Shown: piece after piece, positions 53,308-64,000 of the stretch
How positions within the stretch are numbered: position 1 is the first letter of the stretch
Layout of the letters: every line of letters starts with the position of its first letter
Source of the DNA: Chrysaora quinquecirrha
Lineage: Eukaryota; Cnidaria; Scyphozoa; Semaeostomeae; Pelagiidae
Length of the DNA stretch: 64,000 bases
Direction of reading: 5' to 3'
Assembly (NCBI GenBank): GCA_014526335.1
Contig: JACTAT010000009.1
Coordinates: 2,180,446 to 2,244,445 of the forward strand
Program-made: the position numbers and the translations under genes
Notes under the pieces: model-generated
Seen by the model: only the letters and a program-made list of their open reading frames with translations
Told to the model about the DNA's origin: nothing
Databases searched by the model: none

Positions 53308-55930
53308 AATTGATTTCTTGACTCGATCTAATTTGACCTGCTCGATCTTAGGTCTAATTGTTGTTCACTGACACCAAAGCTGTCGACTGGGTCAAAATTC
53401 GATTAACAGAATATTTTTCATTGAATGTTTCCCCATCTTTTCGAAAACAATATTTGTTTGTATTGCAATTATGACACTTCCTTGCTCCTTATCTGTTCTG
53501 TGCTCTGAATATTTTAACATGGTTTTGATGACTGATTTATTTGAGAATGCTGAACTATGTGAAACTGTACTTGTAAAGAAACTTTGCTTTGGTGAGACAG
53601 CCTCAAATCTCAACGCATCATTCAAGCCAAAATGTTGTAGTCTTGAAATACCGTAAAAGCTCTGTTAAGCCCCATCCTGTCTGTATCATTCGTGTTAAAA
53701 ATAAAGAACGGAAAATTGCTAATTAACGTAGTAGCTACATAACTCGGTTACTTAATAATTTTACTTGCAGGATTTATAGACAAATACAAGAGACACAAGT
53801 ATTTACTTTGCTTTGGCAGTGATTGTGATCGTACCTTGAACTACATACCTTTGCGCTCAAAGATTTCCAAAATGAAATATGCCCCCGGGGGCTGAATAGA
53901 GGTCTTACTCTAGATTCGTTTCAGCCTTTTGATATCAAGTCTGCAATTTTTCGTATCTTTTAGTGCCAATTGCTAAACGTTTATATCTCCGAGAAAAAGT
54001 CGTTAATTACGCGAAGCGACAGCAGGGGCCAAGCAGAATAAATTTTTGCATTTTGGTTAGCTTTTTTTCTAATTTTTTATTGCGTGAAAAAGTCTTATTT
54101 TTAAGATAAGTTCGCAACAAATTTAAGATTCTAAATTTTTTTGACCTCGTCAACATCCAAAATCACACAGACATCGGCGAAATAAACGTCCTGTCATGGC
54201 ATCATCCAATTTGCTTTTAGATCTTCCCGCTCAGAAATTGATCGGCAGCTGAAGACTAAGGGACATGATCCGTCTCATCCAAAATCATAAAGAAGTTCAG
54301 CTGAAGTTTTCGAAAAAGCAATCCTTATTACTGCCAAGCAATTCATGATACGAAAAAGTAATTTCAGATTGGGAGACATTGTCTTGAAATGCATCTTCCA
54401 AACGTTTTGACGAAGGTGGGCATTAATTGATTACCAAACGAAATGTGACTTTCTATTATCATGACATAGTCAGTGTCCTAATGTCACAAAAGGAGCTCCC
54501 GTGAACTTTTTTGTTAATTTTATAATTTTGTTTTGGTTCAATTGAGAATTTTATGGGTATTACGAATTCCATGTTGGCAATTTGAAATCTGCTGTAATGA
54601 TGACGTAAGACAGAATTGATCTTGCATTTAATTTAAAAATACTTTTATTTTTGACTTTCGTAAGGTTTTAAATGGTTTAAAGGCATTGTTTCCACATTGA
54701 TAACATTTTGTTTGTTTTACGCTTATCTCAAACTGTCAACAACTCCATCAGGGTAAAAGTAAGTAATTAAACGTTGCCATACAGTTTGAAAAGATAAGAA
54801 AAGCGCATGCAGTGAGCATGCAGCTGAAGCAAGGCGATTATTATGCTTATTTTCTGCTGATCCTCATCTGATCATTCGGCAATCCGCATAACAGAAGTAA
54901 TTGCAACACATTCAAACGCTTAGCTATTTTTCAAAAGAGACGTCAGCAAGGCGACTCGGTCGAATAACAAGGTCTGGATATTGTACATCGACTGATACAA
55001 GTTAATGCAAGGTTACTGCTTGCTGTACTGACACATAGTACCAAATACGGAAGCTTTATGCTTTATGCCCTCTACATCCAAACTTTGTGAAAGTCTTCCA
55101 TGATCTGCTGGGCTTTCACGAATTTGCGAACTTCAAGCGCATAGAAGTGTTTGCTGTTGGTGGAATCAATCAGGTATCAGTCTTACATCAATCTACTTTA
55201 GCATCCATAATATTCAACGATGTCTCTCACCTTAAGATCCTTTCATGACTATGCAGCCAATGAATGCAGCTTTCTGGCAACTAATGTTAATGAAGGTAAT
55301 ACCTACCACATGTGATAGCACTAAAGGGTTTTCCGGCTAATTCTCTAAAGGGTATAAAGTGTAAGAAATCATACAAAACTACAATTGGTATCAATTTAAT
55401 GAAAAAATCCGAATTTTGATACAAAGAAGCCAATCAGTTAAGTGCTGCAAATTTCGTATTTTGACCTGAACGCCGAGGAGTTAGCAGGGAACAGCGGAAG
55501 ACAATAAGATTAGCTCTAGACCCCGCTTGCAATAAAGCGCGCGGCATACGAGCTCGACCACCTTTGATCCAGCCACAAAAGGGGAACTAGTTTTGTAGTG
55601 GATCACATTGCGGACAACCATTTCATCATGACATTTAAACTTTGATCCCCATCATTTTTGACTCAATTCTCTTTTGATCCGGACTTTATGCAGACACACC
55701 TAAGAACCCTAACGTGTGGGAAAAGAATATTCGAAAAGACAAGCAGTCTTTCATCAATTTGCTGCAGAACTAGATCCCTTTATAACAAAAATACTACTAA
55801 TCTTTTGAATAATTTCGGCACACTCGACCGAGTTGTAGTTTTACTGTTCTAGTTTTAATCATGTAATCGCAACTTTGTTTTTTGTAACTACTTTATCGTA
55901 ACGCTGTGCTTGGCTATTTGCAAACGGGAT
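53308..55930. other. Non-coding stretch, one possible exon
   Basis: No element ends are recognised. A plus-strand frame at about 55070-55173 reads HPNFVKVFHDLLGFHEFANF, then KRIEVFAVGGINQ directly before a CAG|GTATCA donor-like site. It is protein-like, but no neighbouring exon could be identified. Other ORFs (53392-53656 on both strands) look accidental. Confidence 0.3.
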
Positions 55931-55934
55931 GAAA

Positions 55935-56030
55935 GCTCTCGTATAATCGACCCCTAACTGAATATCTTAGCTCTCGTATAATCGACCCCTAACTGAATAT
56001 CTTAGCTCTCGTATAATCGACCCCCTCCAA
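55935..56030. repeat. 36-bp tandem repeat, three copies
   Basis: CTCTCGTATAATCGACCCCT followed by AACTGAATATCTTAG, three times; the last copy runs into CCTCCAAATTATAACGAGAG. The CTCTCG...CGAGAG ends hint at a small element border. Confidence 0.75.
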
Positions 56031-56054
56031 ATTATAACGAGAGACACCCTTGAG

Positions 56055-56275
56055 TTGCTTTGCCTTGAAATCAAACCAAACAAAGGGACATCGTTTAGCT
56101 GGTATCGACCACCTGCTGGGGAAATAGATACTGCTTCATTCGAAAACCTACGAGAATTTCTTAAAAAACCTGATAGAGAAGAAAAGAAATTATCCTCGTA
56201 TGTGATACGAATTGTGATTTCAAGGGGTCCCCCCTAAACTCAAATGCAAAAAACTACAATCTGTATGTGCTGAAT
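56055..56275 (+). pseudogene. LINE endonuclease fragment (CR1-like)
   Basis: LCLEIKPNKGTSF, SWYRPPAGEIDTASFENLRE and, after one frame change near 56200, DTNCDFKGSPLNSN. This fits the central APE endonuclease of a LINE (..WYRPP..... and GDTNCD). About 70 codons remain. It is independent of the LINE at 15-23 kb by strand and position. Confidence 0.65.
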
Positions 56276-56300
56276 ACCAAATAGAGCAACTGATCAAGGT

Positions 56301-56735
56301 TTATACAAGGGTGTCAATAATGGGATTTTTCTTTTTTGATAATGGTATATCGATGACGGATGGCAGTAGGGAAATGACTTGGGTATCTTTTAGTGTTCTC
56401 TTTTTAGTTGGAGTATTATGGTCAGGAGGGATAATAGAAAAGAATGATTGTGATGTTTGGGGTCGAGAGGAAGATGATGCTTGAGAAGACGTTAGTGTAG
56501 TTGCTGTGTGATGAGTAATTGAAGGTGACGATGTTGAAGAAGGATTTTCCCTTGCATACCAGTGATATTCCAATCTTTTCTCTTTTGCAAATTTCGAGGG
56601 CTTGTAGATTGAAATTAAGTGCACCTCCGCATTACTGGTGACATGGTATTCATGTGCCTGAAACAAATTTTTCTTCAGGTTGAATAAATTGCTAGAAAAG
56701 GCTGGTTTAGACAACGAAGAAGATGTTAAGTCCAC
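56301..56735 (-). CDS. Unrecognised Ser/Thr-rich ORF
   Basis: A 144-codon minus-strand frame. A mixed N-terminal part (AHEYHVTSNAEVHLISIYK) is followed by a Ser/Thr/Pro-rich low-complexity part and KKRTLKDTQVISLLPSVIDI. No domain is recognised. It could be an internal exon of a gene on this strand, but no splice structure is clear. Confidence 0.25.
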   Translation of the reverse strand: MDLTSSSLSKPAFSSNLFNLKKNLFQAHEYHVTSNAEVHLISIYKPSKFAKEKRLEYHWYARENPSSTSSPSITHHTATTLTSSQASSSSRPQTSQSFFSIIPPDHNTPTKKRTLKDTQVISLLPSVIDIPLSKKKNPIIDTLV

Positions 56736-57445
56736 CTCTCAGGCATCGTTAAGCAAGGAGGATGTCGCAAAGGTACGAAAGCTTTTCAGAAGTCTCTCCT
56801 GCATCCAGAGAGCGAAATGAGTGTTAGCAGCTTACAAGGTTCCATTCTAAACCAACAATTGGTTAACTTTACCACGCTTGCCAATGAAAGACAAAATTTA
56901 TACTTGGACATATTTCTCAAAGATCCGACGTGTAGCAATGATTTACTTATAAAAGATCTGAAAGCAATTTGTGTGACAAAGGAAGACATAAAAAGAATGG
57001 AGTCGCTTCAGAATAAGACTATAGCAGAAATCAAGGTGATAATCTTATAAGAAATCGAAAAACAGCCTAGCTAAAAGATGAATTCAAATCTGCGAAAGTC
57101 AAGTCAGAGTACATGCTTTTGGAGTTCATTCGTTTGTTATAAAACTTGTCATAACGCATTCCCCGAACTATCACCCTCTAACAAGAGAATAAAATTTCAC
57201 GAGCGCCCATAACAAATGAACGCCCTCTTGGGTTCGCGCAGGATTCTTAATTGAGGGGTCTCTTCCTATCTACTCAAAACAATCATTTATTCGAGAGAGT
57301 GCTCCCTGGCTTTGATTTCGAAATTAATAATTATCTTAGCTGTTATTTTATGTTTGGTAAGTATATGGTAGACATAAATTTTTTATAAAGAGTGTAACGG
57401 TTTTATTTTGAAATGCTTGTGAATCGTGCTTGTGCATCACCCTTC
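56736..57445. other. Non-coding; possible element edge near 57.2 kb
   Basis: The plus ORF 56817-57050 has no domain. 57170-57310 contains ACGAGCGCCC..AACGAACGCCC-like and CGAGAGAGTGC phrases that look like decayed terminal sequence. Confidence 0.3.
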
Positions 57446-59712
57446 TTACAATTTAATACTGTTGTTAATAGAGTATCTAGGAAAAACTGAAATCATTACC
57501 TGGCCAAGCTTGTCAAGGTTTTGGAAGACTTTTAACCATTCTTCATCAGAAGGAACACCGTGCGATACCCATGCTTTTGCATTTTTATTTATTTCCTCCA
57601 GGCAGGCGTCTCCTCCCTGATAGTGCCCTTTGTGTTTTACACGGCTTGTTGCAAATGATTTTGCTATTACGCACTTGATTTCATCAGGCATCGACTCAGA
57701 AAATAATTTCTCAACGACCATAATTCTTCTGTATTTTGGGTTGTTTCTCATGTAAAAGATTTTTGAAACTTTATCTTTTCCAACACTTGCTGCGAAATAG
57801 TTCCCTCTCCTTACTCCCATCCTGAATAACACTAGTCCGTGTAAAAGGTGAATACCATCTGCTGTATATACATATAGTTTTGATTTTCTATTTTATCTGC
57901 CCATAACCAGTAAAACTCTGGGGTGGGTTGGAAGCAGGCTTTATTTGCATACCGTAGCTCATCCGCTAAAGACCGATACAAAATTTCGATTACTTGCCAT
58001 ATTTTATGGTGATCGCCACATCGTTGAGCATAGTCAAGTGCACTTTTACTTCTGTACCCCAATGCGTACATAACGTCTTTCCCAAAAATATCCCAATTTA
58101 AGTTCATGAATGACTTGCATATATTCATTTCAACATGTAACAAATCTGGCTGCAGCACTATCCAATCAAACTCGTGTTCTGGTTTTATTTCCTCGGAGAT
58201 CGAAATGCAGTCATGACTTCCAAAAGAATCTTTGCCAAACAAAGATTGTTTGCAAAGCGGACAGAAAAGCACATTGAATCAAAAATGGTTCCGTCAACCT
58301 CAATAATAAGCCAGTGTCGGACTCCCTCGCCATATCTACTTATACCTGCCCGAGTCCCGTGATTGCACAGAATTTGGGATATATTCTCGTATCCACTTGG
58401 ATTTAAAAATCTGGCTCTCCCGTTTTCACCGTTATGCTATTCTCTTTAATCGAAATTCCCTTCAAATGCTCATACACCTTGCTCTCTTTGACATCATTCA
58501 AGATCGCATTAAAATCTGGTGCAAGTTTTAAAAGACTACCGTTACATGGATAATTTCGGAATACGTTGTACATAGAGTCATTTACAGCTCCACAAATTGA
58601 GCAAACTTTTTCTTTTCCAGATGACTTCTCTAAAGAGATCATTTCGTCAACATAATCGTGCAAACAATCTTCTCCCTCCTTCAACTTTTGCTCTTTGACA
58701 ATTCTCTCTATTGTTAACGCAATAAAGTCGTTTCTCGTTTGCCTGAACAAATTCTGCTCCTCCAATGATGTGTTTTTTACTCTTCTCTTCACAGTTTCTG
58801 ACGGAGGCAAATTAAAAAACCACACCCTCGGGCACAATCTTATATTGCTTTGCAGACGACTCTCTTCTTCTATCGACAAATATGCATGGCTAGTTATAAT
58901 ACTTAGAGGAACCCGGTTATCCGATTGTATGAGACGAGTTTTCCCGATGATTTGTTCGTTATCAAAAACGCATTTTACAAGTCCTGGAGGGACTTGGATA
59001 GGGTTGTTTGCTTGCTTTACGACCCATTTTTGAAGATGGGAGTAGGATCCAGCCGGCGATACACTGTTCTGGTATAGAGCAAGACGTTTACTGTGAGAAA
59101 CGGAATACGTCTGCAAATTCTCAGAAAATGATATTGGAAGAATCAGACGTGCGTTTTGGCAGAATAAATTATCTCGATAATTCTCGATAGAAAAAAGTCC
59201 AACGATTTTCAGTCTTCAGGTCATTTTCCGTCAAATTGCACAATAATAACAGAGTTTTCACCAACTTTTTTGGCCGTTGCTGCAACACTCAAGAGAGTTG
59301 TAGCAGAGAAGAGCTTCAATAGAACATAGATTTTTACTTTTGTATAACAGTTTTATATCATTATTTATCTCTTCACTGATTTCTGCCAAACATTTTTCTA
59401 GTAGGCCAACAATGCTTGCTTTGCCGTCCTTTGTTTCGGAATTAGAACTTAAATTAACAAAACTGCCTTCTGAGCCTGAACTTAAGATTTTTCTAGATTG
59501 ATCGCTTTGACCGAGACGGCATTTAGACATTCGTGACATATATATTTAGTCGACTCTTTTATGGCTCCTATCTTCAACAGCTTTTCATACTTTGCCTTGC
59601 TTATCTTACAATGCTTTGTTATACGTACCAACCTGATATCTTTTTTGTCCGGGGTATGTGTAGTTGCACCACGGGTTGATTTAAATTTCGAATTTGCTCC
59701 CTCACTATCCAC
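57446..59712 (-). pseudogene. Decayed gene of an unknown multi-Cys family
   Basis: Five minus-strand frames chain in order. First, a Lys-rich N-terminal part with ESTKYICHECLNAVSV (59712-59482). Second, a helical part (59539-59258). Third, a 237-codon frame (59116-58403) with KVCSICGAVNDSMYNVF and FNAILNDVKESKVYEHLKG. Then, after a shift at an A5/T5 run (58405-58409), HWLIIEVDGTIFDS; after a further shift, LFCPLCKQSLF and QPDLLHVEMNICKSFMNLNW (58272-57832). After another shift come FRMGVRRGNYF and AWVSHGVPSDEEWLKVFQNL, ending at 57446. Cys pairs suggest zinc binding. I cannot name the family; repetitive genes of this style in invertebrate genomes suggest transposon origin (inference). Confidence 0.5.
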
Positions 59713-59985
59713 TTCTTTCTCCGATCAAAAACTGTAAGTCTGGTCATGTTCGTCTATACTTTGTAAAGTTGAGATTCAAATGAAATAAGTGATACCTAGT
59801 TTTTTCCTTCAATCGTAGAAAAAGTACATGGTGTTGTTATTTTTCCTGGGAAAGTAAGCATGGTGGTGTTTTATGGTGAAAAATTCGTACAGTATTGTCG
59901 ATATTTTTCTGTTGTCCCAATCTCTAGTCAGACTATCCAACTTGCAAACCTAGTTAATAAGAAAGAAAACATAAAGAAATGCTAA
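59713..59985. other. Short non-coding spacer
   Basis: Nothing recognised. Confidence 0.4.
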
Positions 59986-59992
59986 CAATGTG

Positions 59993-60075
59993 AAAATAGC
60001 TCTGTTGGTAAGGGCTCCTGTTTCCTGATGCAGTTTGTGGGAGGCAGGAGATCGATTCCCCTCACGAGAGGATTA
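59993..60075 (+). repeat. tRNA-like sequence (SINE head or tRNA pseudogene)
   Basis: AGCTCTGTTGGTAAGGGC resembles a tRNA D-arm / A box, and GAGATCGATTCCCC about 40 bp later resembles the T-arm / B box. The arms do not fold into a full cloverleaf and the middle is long. A polymerase III SINE head is more likely than a functional tRNA. Confidence 0.4.
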
Positions 60076-60217
60076 GAATTTTTATTTCTGTGATTTTCCT
60101 GTTGAAAATGCTTTCCGGAGGACCGGGAGACTTCTCGGTCACTAAAACTTGCTTCGGAATAATTTTAAAATTCGTTTGGTGTTAATATTTTTCAATCAAA
60201 GTTCCTCAAACAAAGTC

Positions 60218-61473
60218 CATGTTTACATGAATATTCAGTCAACTGGTTTGAATCGCGTTGTGCAAATGCTTTTAACCCTTTCAATGGAAAAAAATGCCAT
60301 TACCACATTTCAAAAGCTTATTCAGAAGTGCATTTCATTCAAAACAAACAAACAAAAATCCTTTTTTGAACAGTGCATTTAAAAGCAAACAAAACACTTT
60401 CCAAATGCAATCACGAAGTTTAAGCTGCCTTGATAGCAGTATCTGACTATACAGGACTGAGCAAGATAAACTACAACAAGACCAACCCGAGTTCTCCACG
60501 ATTTCTCTTGCAGTAAACCCGAGTTCTCCACGGAGAATGCGTTCAATCTATAATACTACTTCGTTTTCTATAATGATCTTTGGGGGATCCTTTCAACGAG
60601 GAAACAAGCCAAGGACAGCTAGAAAGGTACAATTGTCTTTGCAACATAAAAACTTGACCAACGAACTTCGCTAAGGAAAACGATGAGGAACAGAGCTGCA
60701 GAGAATGAACAATAACTAGACTGACGAACAGGACCATAGTACGGGACTGGACCACGAACAATTTCCGGACTCGGACTAAGGAACATGAACAATAACATGA
60801 CTGGGTGACTGGGAACAGGACCAAGGAACGGGACTGAAGACCATGAACAATTTCAGGAGTAAGGAATATGAGCAATAATAAGACTGAAAAACGGGACCAA
60901 GGAACGGGACTGAAGACCATGAATAATTTCAGGACTAAGGAATATGAACAATAGCAAGACTGAGGAACAACACCGAGGAATGGAACTGAAGAACATTTCA
61001 GGACTAAGGAACAGGATAAAGGAACGGGACTGAAGACTATGAATAATTTCGGGACTAAGAAACATGAACAATAGCAAGACTAAGGAACAGGACCGAGGAG
61101 TGGGATCAAAGATCTTAACAGATATCTTAACCTAGGAATGGGACTGAACACGATTGACTAGGTATGTCAGGACTAAGGGACAGACTATAGAGAAAGACAG
61201 CTGCTGTACACTGACTTATTTGAAACTTAGGAGCATCATTGTGGACCAAGGACCTTGCACTAAAACAGAGGAACAGAACTGGGATTGGCACTAGGAAAAG
61301 GGACCCTGGACTAGGACCAAGGGCAAATAGTAAAGGTTAGAAACTAGGAGCTAAGTGTAGAGGCAGAGGTCATTGAGGCGGAGGTCCTTGAGGCGAAGGT
61401 CTTTCAGGCTGAGGTTCTTGAGGCGGAGTCCTTGTGAGGCGGTGCTCTTAGACGGGCAAGGGCTAGTCTTATA
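60218..61473. repeat. Segmental duplication, copy A, with 51-bp array
   Basis: It shares order and sequence with 61852-63756: an ATGTTTACATGAATATTCAG-like start, a CAGTATCTGACTAT phrase and GAGAATGCGTTCAATC. Next comes an array of about 51-bp units (GGACTGAAGACCATGAATAA plus TTTCAGGACTAAGGAA), about 60560-61140. A common tail follows: GAAACTTAGGAGCATCATTG, then AGGCGGAGGTCCTTG repeats and GGGCTAGT. Confidence 0.85.
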
Positions 61474-61479
61474 TACTAA

Positions 61480-61849
61480 TTTTGTAGTAGTCAAGGCAAC
61501 AATTTTTTCAGAGCATCTCCTCCGAGGCGGTTTAAGTTACGCTTCTCAAACCTGCACTCTTCTCTGCAATCCATTCAATCGCTTGCCATATCTTTCCTAA
61601 CTGCTACCGGTTTTGGGGTAGAGGGGGACAAAGCCCCCTCCTTTGTCAAGAGGCATTGTCTTGCCCCATTAGAATCTTTTGTCTAGACACCAGACATAGA
61701 TTTCTTGCTTACTGAATGTTAAAGTCTTCTTACCTCACAATGATGACTACAAGTAATGAAGCTGACTGAATATATCTACTAAATTTCATGTATACCTGGA
61801 TTATTTACGGGGAAATAGCAACTTTTCTAGATCGAAAAAGGTATTAACG
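61480..61849. other. Spacer between duplicated copies
   Basis: Contains a G-rich phrase (GGGGTAGAGGGGGACAAAGC) but no gene. Confidence 0.4.
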
Positions 61850-61851
61850 TT

Positions 61852-63756
61852 GATGTTTACAGGAAAATTCAGTCAACGGGCTTGAATCGCATTGTGTTAA
61901 TGCTTTTACCCCTTTCAATTGAAATAAAATGCCATTACCTGATTTCAAATGCTTATTCAGAAATGCGTTTCATTCAAAGCACAACAAAAGCCCTTTTCAA
62001 AAAATTTGTGAAGAGTGCTTTGAAAGCAAACAAAACCAAATGCTATCCTGAAGTATAAGCTGGCTGGATAGCAGTATCTGACTATGCAGTATGAAACAGG
62101 ACTATCAAAATACTAAAAGACAAACAGGACTACTAAACCACCAAAAGACAAACAGTATCCTGCAGTAAACCCGAGTTCCTGACACGCTACCGAATCTCCA
62201 TGATCGGACGGAGAATGCGTTCAATCTTTTTATTGCTACGCTTTTTATAAAGGATTTTTCACAGGGAAGGAAACAAGGACTAACCAACAAGGCTTAGAAA
62301 CACGCTGAGGAACAGAACTAAGAAAGAGGGCTAAATGCCGTGAATAATTTCAGGAACGAGGAACAGGACTAAGGAATAGGACTGAAGATCATTAATTATT
62401 TCAGCACTGAGAAACAGGAATTAGGAACAGGACTAAAGACAATGAGTAATCTCAGGACTGAGGAACAGGACTAACGAATGAGACTGAAGAAAATGAGGAA
62501 TTTCTGGACTAATGAATGGGACTGAAGACCATGAGTAATTAAAGGGCTGAGGAACAGGACTAAGGAATGGGACTGGAGACTATTAATTATTTCAGGACTG
62601 AGAAACAGCACTAAGGAATGGGACTGAAGACCATGAGTAATTTCAGGACTGAGGAACAGGACTAGGGAATAGGACAGAAGACCATGAGTGATTTCAGGAC
62701 TAAGGAAAAGGCCTTAAGAATGCGACCTAAGACCATGAGTAAATTCGGTACTGAGGAACAGGAATAAGAAACAGGACTGAAGACCATGAGTAATTTCAGG
62801 ACTGAGGAACAGGACTAAGGAATGGGACTGAAGACCATGAGTAACGTCAGGATTGAGGAACAGGACTAAGGAATGGGGCTGAAGACAGTGAGTAATTTCA
62901 CGACTGAGGAAGAGGACTAAGGAATGGGACTCAAGACCATGAGTAAATTCAGGACTGAGGGAAAGGAATAAGGAACGGGGCTGAAGACCATGAATAATTT
63001 CAGGACTAAAGAATTTGAACAATAACAAAGTCTACAAACTAGACTAAGGAACTGGAGTGAAGACCCTGAATAATTTCAGGACTAAGGAATAGGATAAACG
63101 AACGGGACTGAAGACAATGAATAATTTCAGGACTAAGGAACAGGATAAACGAACGGGACTGAAGAACATGAATAATTTTAGGACTAAGGAAAAGGCTAAA
63201 GGAACAGGACTGAAGACTATCGATAATTTCAGGAATAATGAACAAGACAAACAAATGGGACGGGACCCCATGAATAATTTCAGGACTAAGGAACATGAAC
63301 AATGACAAGTATGAGGAACAGGACCAAGGAATGGGATAGAACATCTGAACAATATCAAGACTGTGGAACAGGACCAAAGAATGGGATGGGAGACCATCAA
63401 TTCTTTCAGAACTATTTAAGAAAAAGAACATAGACAAAGAGAACTGCTGTAAACTAACTAAATTGAAACTTAGGAACATCATTGTGGACTAAGGACCTTG
63501 GACTAAAACAGAGGAACAGAACTGTGATTGGCGCTAGGAAAAGGGACCCTGAACTAGGAGAAAGGAAAATACTCAAGATTAGAAACTAGGAGCTAAGTTG
63601 AAAAGCAGAGTTCGTTAAGGCAGAGGTTCTAAGGCAGAGGTCCTTGAGGCAGAGGTCCTTAGGGCAGAGGTCCTTGAGGCAGACGTCTTTGAGGCAGAGG
63701 TCCTTGAGGCGGAGGTTCTACGAGGCGGTGGTCAGAGATGGGCATGGGCTAGTAAC
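61852..63756. repeat. Segmental duplication, copy B, with larger 51-bp array
   Basis: Partner of 60218-61473 in direct orientation. Its 51-bp array (about 62330-63420) has roughly twenty units, more than copy A. Because 51 is divisible by three, the minus strand stays open for 104-147 codons (SPEIIHGLQSRS-type repeats); this is read-through, not a gene. The tail has about eight AGGCAGAGGTCCTTG units. Confidence 0.85.
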
Positions 63757-64000
63757 AAATAATGCAAGTGTTTATCGTGCGTTAACCATTGTTTAACCAT
63801 GTGTTAACTTTTTCTTTTCATAAATGCTCTTGCACAAATAAAGCTCTACATATTTTATCTCATCACAACAAAGTTCAGTTACATATGTCCGTTATGTGAA
63901 AGAATAGGCTGAGCAAAACATTTGCTGCAGTTGTTGATCTTCCTCACAAACATGATGCTGAAAAGTGTCATGAATACATAAAATGCGTTGACTCGTTTTC
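63757..64000. other. Right edge of the window
   Basis: Nothing recognised beyond a GTTAACCATTGTTTAACCAT short repeat near 63781. Confidence 0.4.

Noticed and set aside
59993..60075. Functional tRNA gene
   Set aside because: Arms do not pair into a cloverleaf and the spacing of anticodon and T arms is off.
62714..63482. Minus-strand repeat protein (SPEIIHGLQSRS units)
   Set aside because: Explained by a 51-bp array whose length is a multiple of three; no conserved start, domain or splice context.

Overview
The window is eukaryotic and almost certainly metazoan. Evidence: AT-rich DNA, GT-AG introns, no operons, several minisatellites, and copies of animal-type mobile elements (Ty3/gypsy, CR1/L2-like and L1-like LINEs, Penelope-like, Tc1/mariner, hAT, piggyBac-like, probable Mutator-like). 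The mix of PHD-finger LINEs, CXC-domain transposon proteins and GGGGGTCTGGGGGC-type hAT ends suits a marine invertebrate. A cnidarian is my best guess, but this is inference and no species is claimed. Essentially no conventional host gene is certain. The best intact reading frame is an 868-codon intronless ORF at 49901-52507.

Layout. 0-11 kb: a degenerate coding fragment, a small hAT-like element with an 8-bp target duplication (1802-2349), a palindromic 73-bp satellite (3772-4947), a GC-rich TIR element (6268-7295) and three minisatellite fields (7.8-10.4 kb). 11.9-13.7 kb: a hAT derivative with exact 8-bp TSDs nested in a TA-flanked mariner-type element. 15-23 kb: one minus-strand CR1/L2-like LINE (PHD finger, endonuclease, reverse transcriptase) cut into pieces by later insertions, among them a Tc1-like element bounded by 240-bp direct repeats. 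23.2-24.5 kb: a long fold-back element.

25.3-35.2 kb: a 9.87-kb element with minisatellite-bearing inverted ends and a 10-bp target duplication, inserted exactly into the endonuclease of an L1-like LINE whose other half lies at 35.2-37.0 kb. It carries its own two-exon gene. That gene was later hit by a piggyBac-like MITE (in the intron), a fold-back element (6-bp TSD) and a Ty3/gypsy retrotransposon with degraded gag-pol.

39.49-44.63 kb: the most interesting object. It is a 5.14-kb DNA element with two-block terminal inverted repeats, a perfect 5-bp target duplication and repeated subterminal motifs. It encodes a roughly 1,450-residue protein: N-terminal Cys/His zinc-binding region, conserved Asp-rich central domain, PIN/FEN-like nuclease domain and C-terminal CXC (tesmin/TSO1-like) cysteine domain. 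It does not match any DNA-transposon superfamily I can name.

46-49.3 kb: two hAT-like MITEs and a tandem MITE array. 49.9-52.5 kb: the 868-residue protein, with a prolyl-4-hydroxylase-like fold lacking one iron ligand, a TPR-like repeat and an F-box-like stretch. 52.8-53.3 kb: a Penelope-like 3' end. 56-59.7 kb: LINE fragments and a decayed gene of unknown family. 60.2-63.75 kb: a tandem segmental duplication carrying 51-bp arrays. Many breaks in otherwise conserved frames are single-base indels, several in homopolymers, so part of the apparent decay may be sequencing error.
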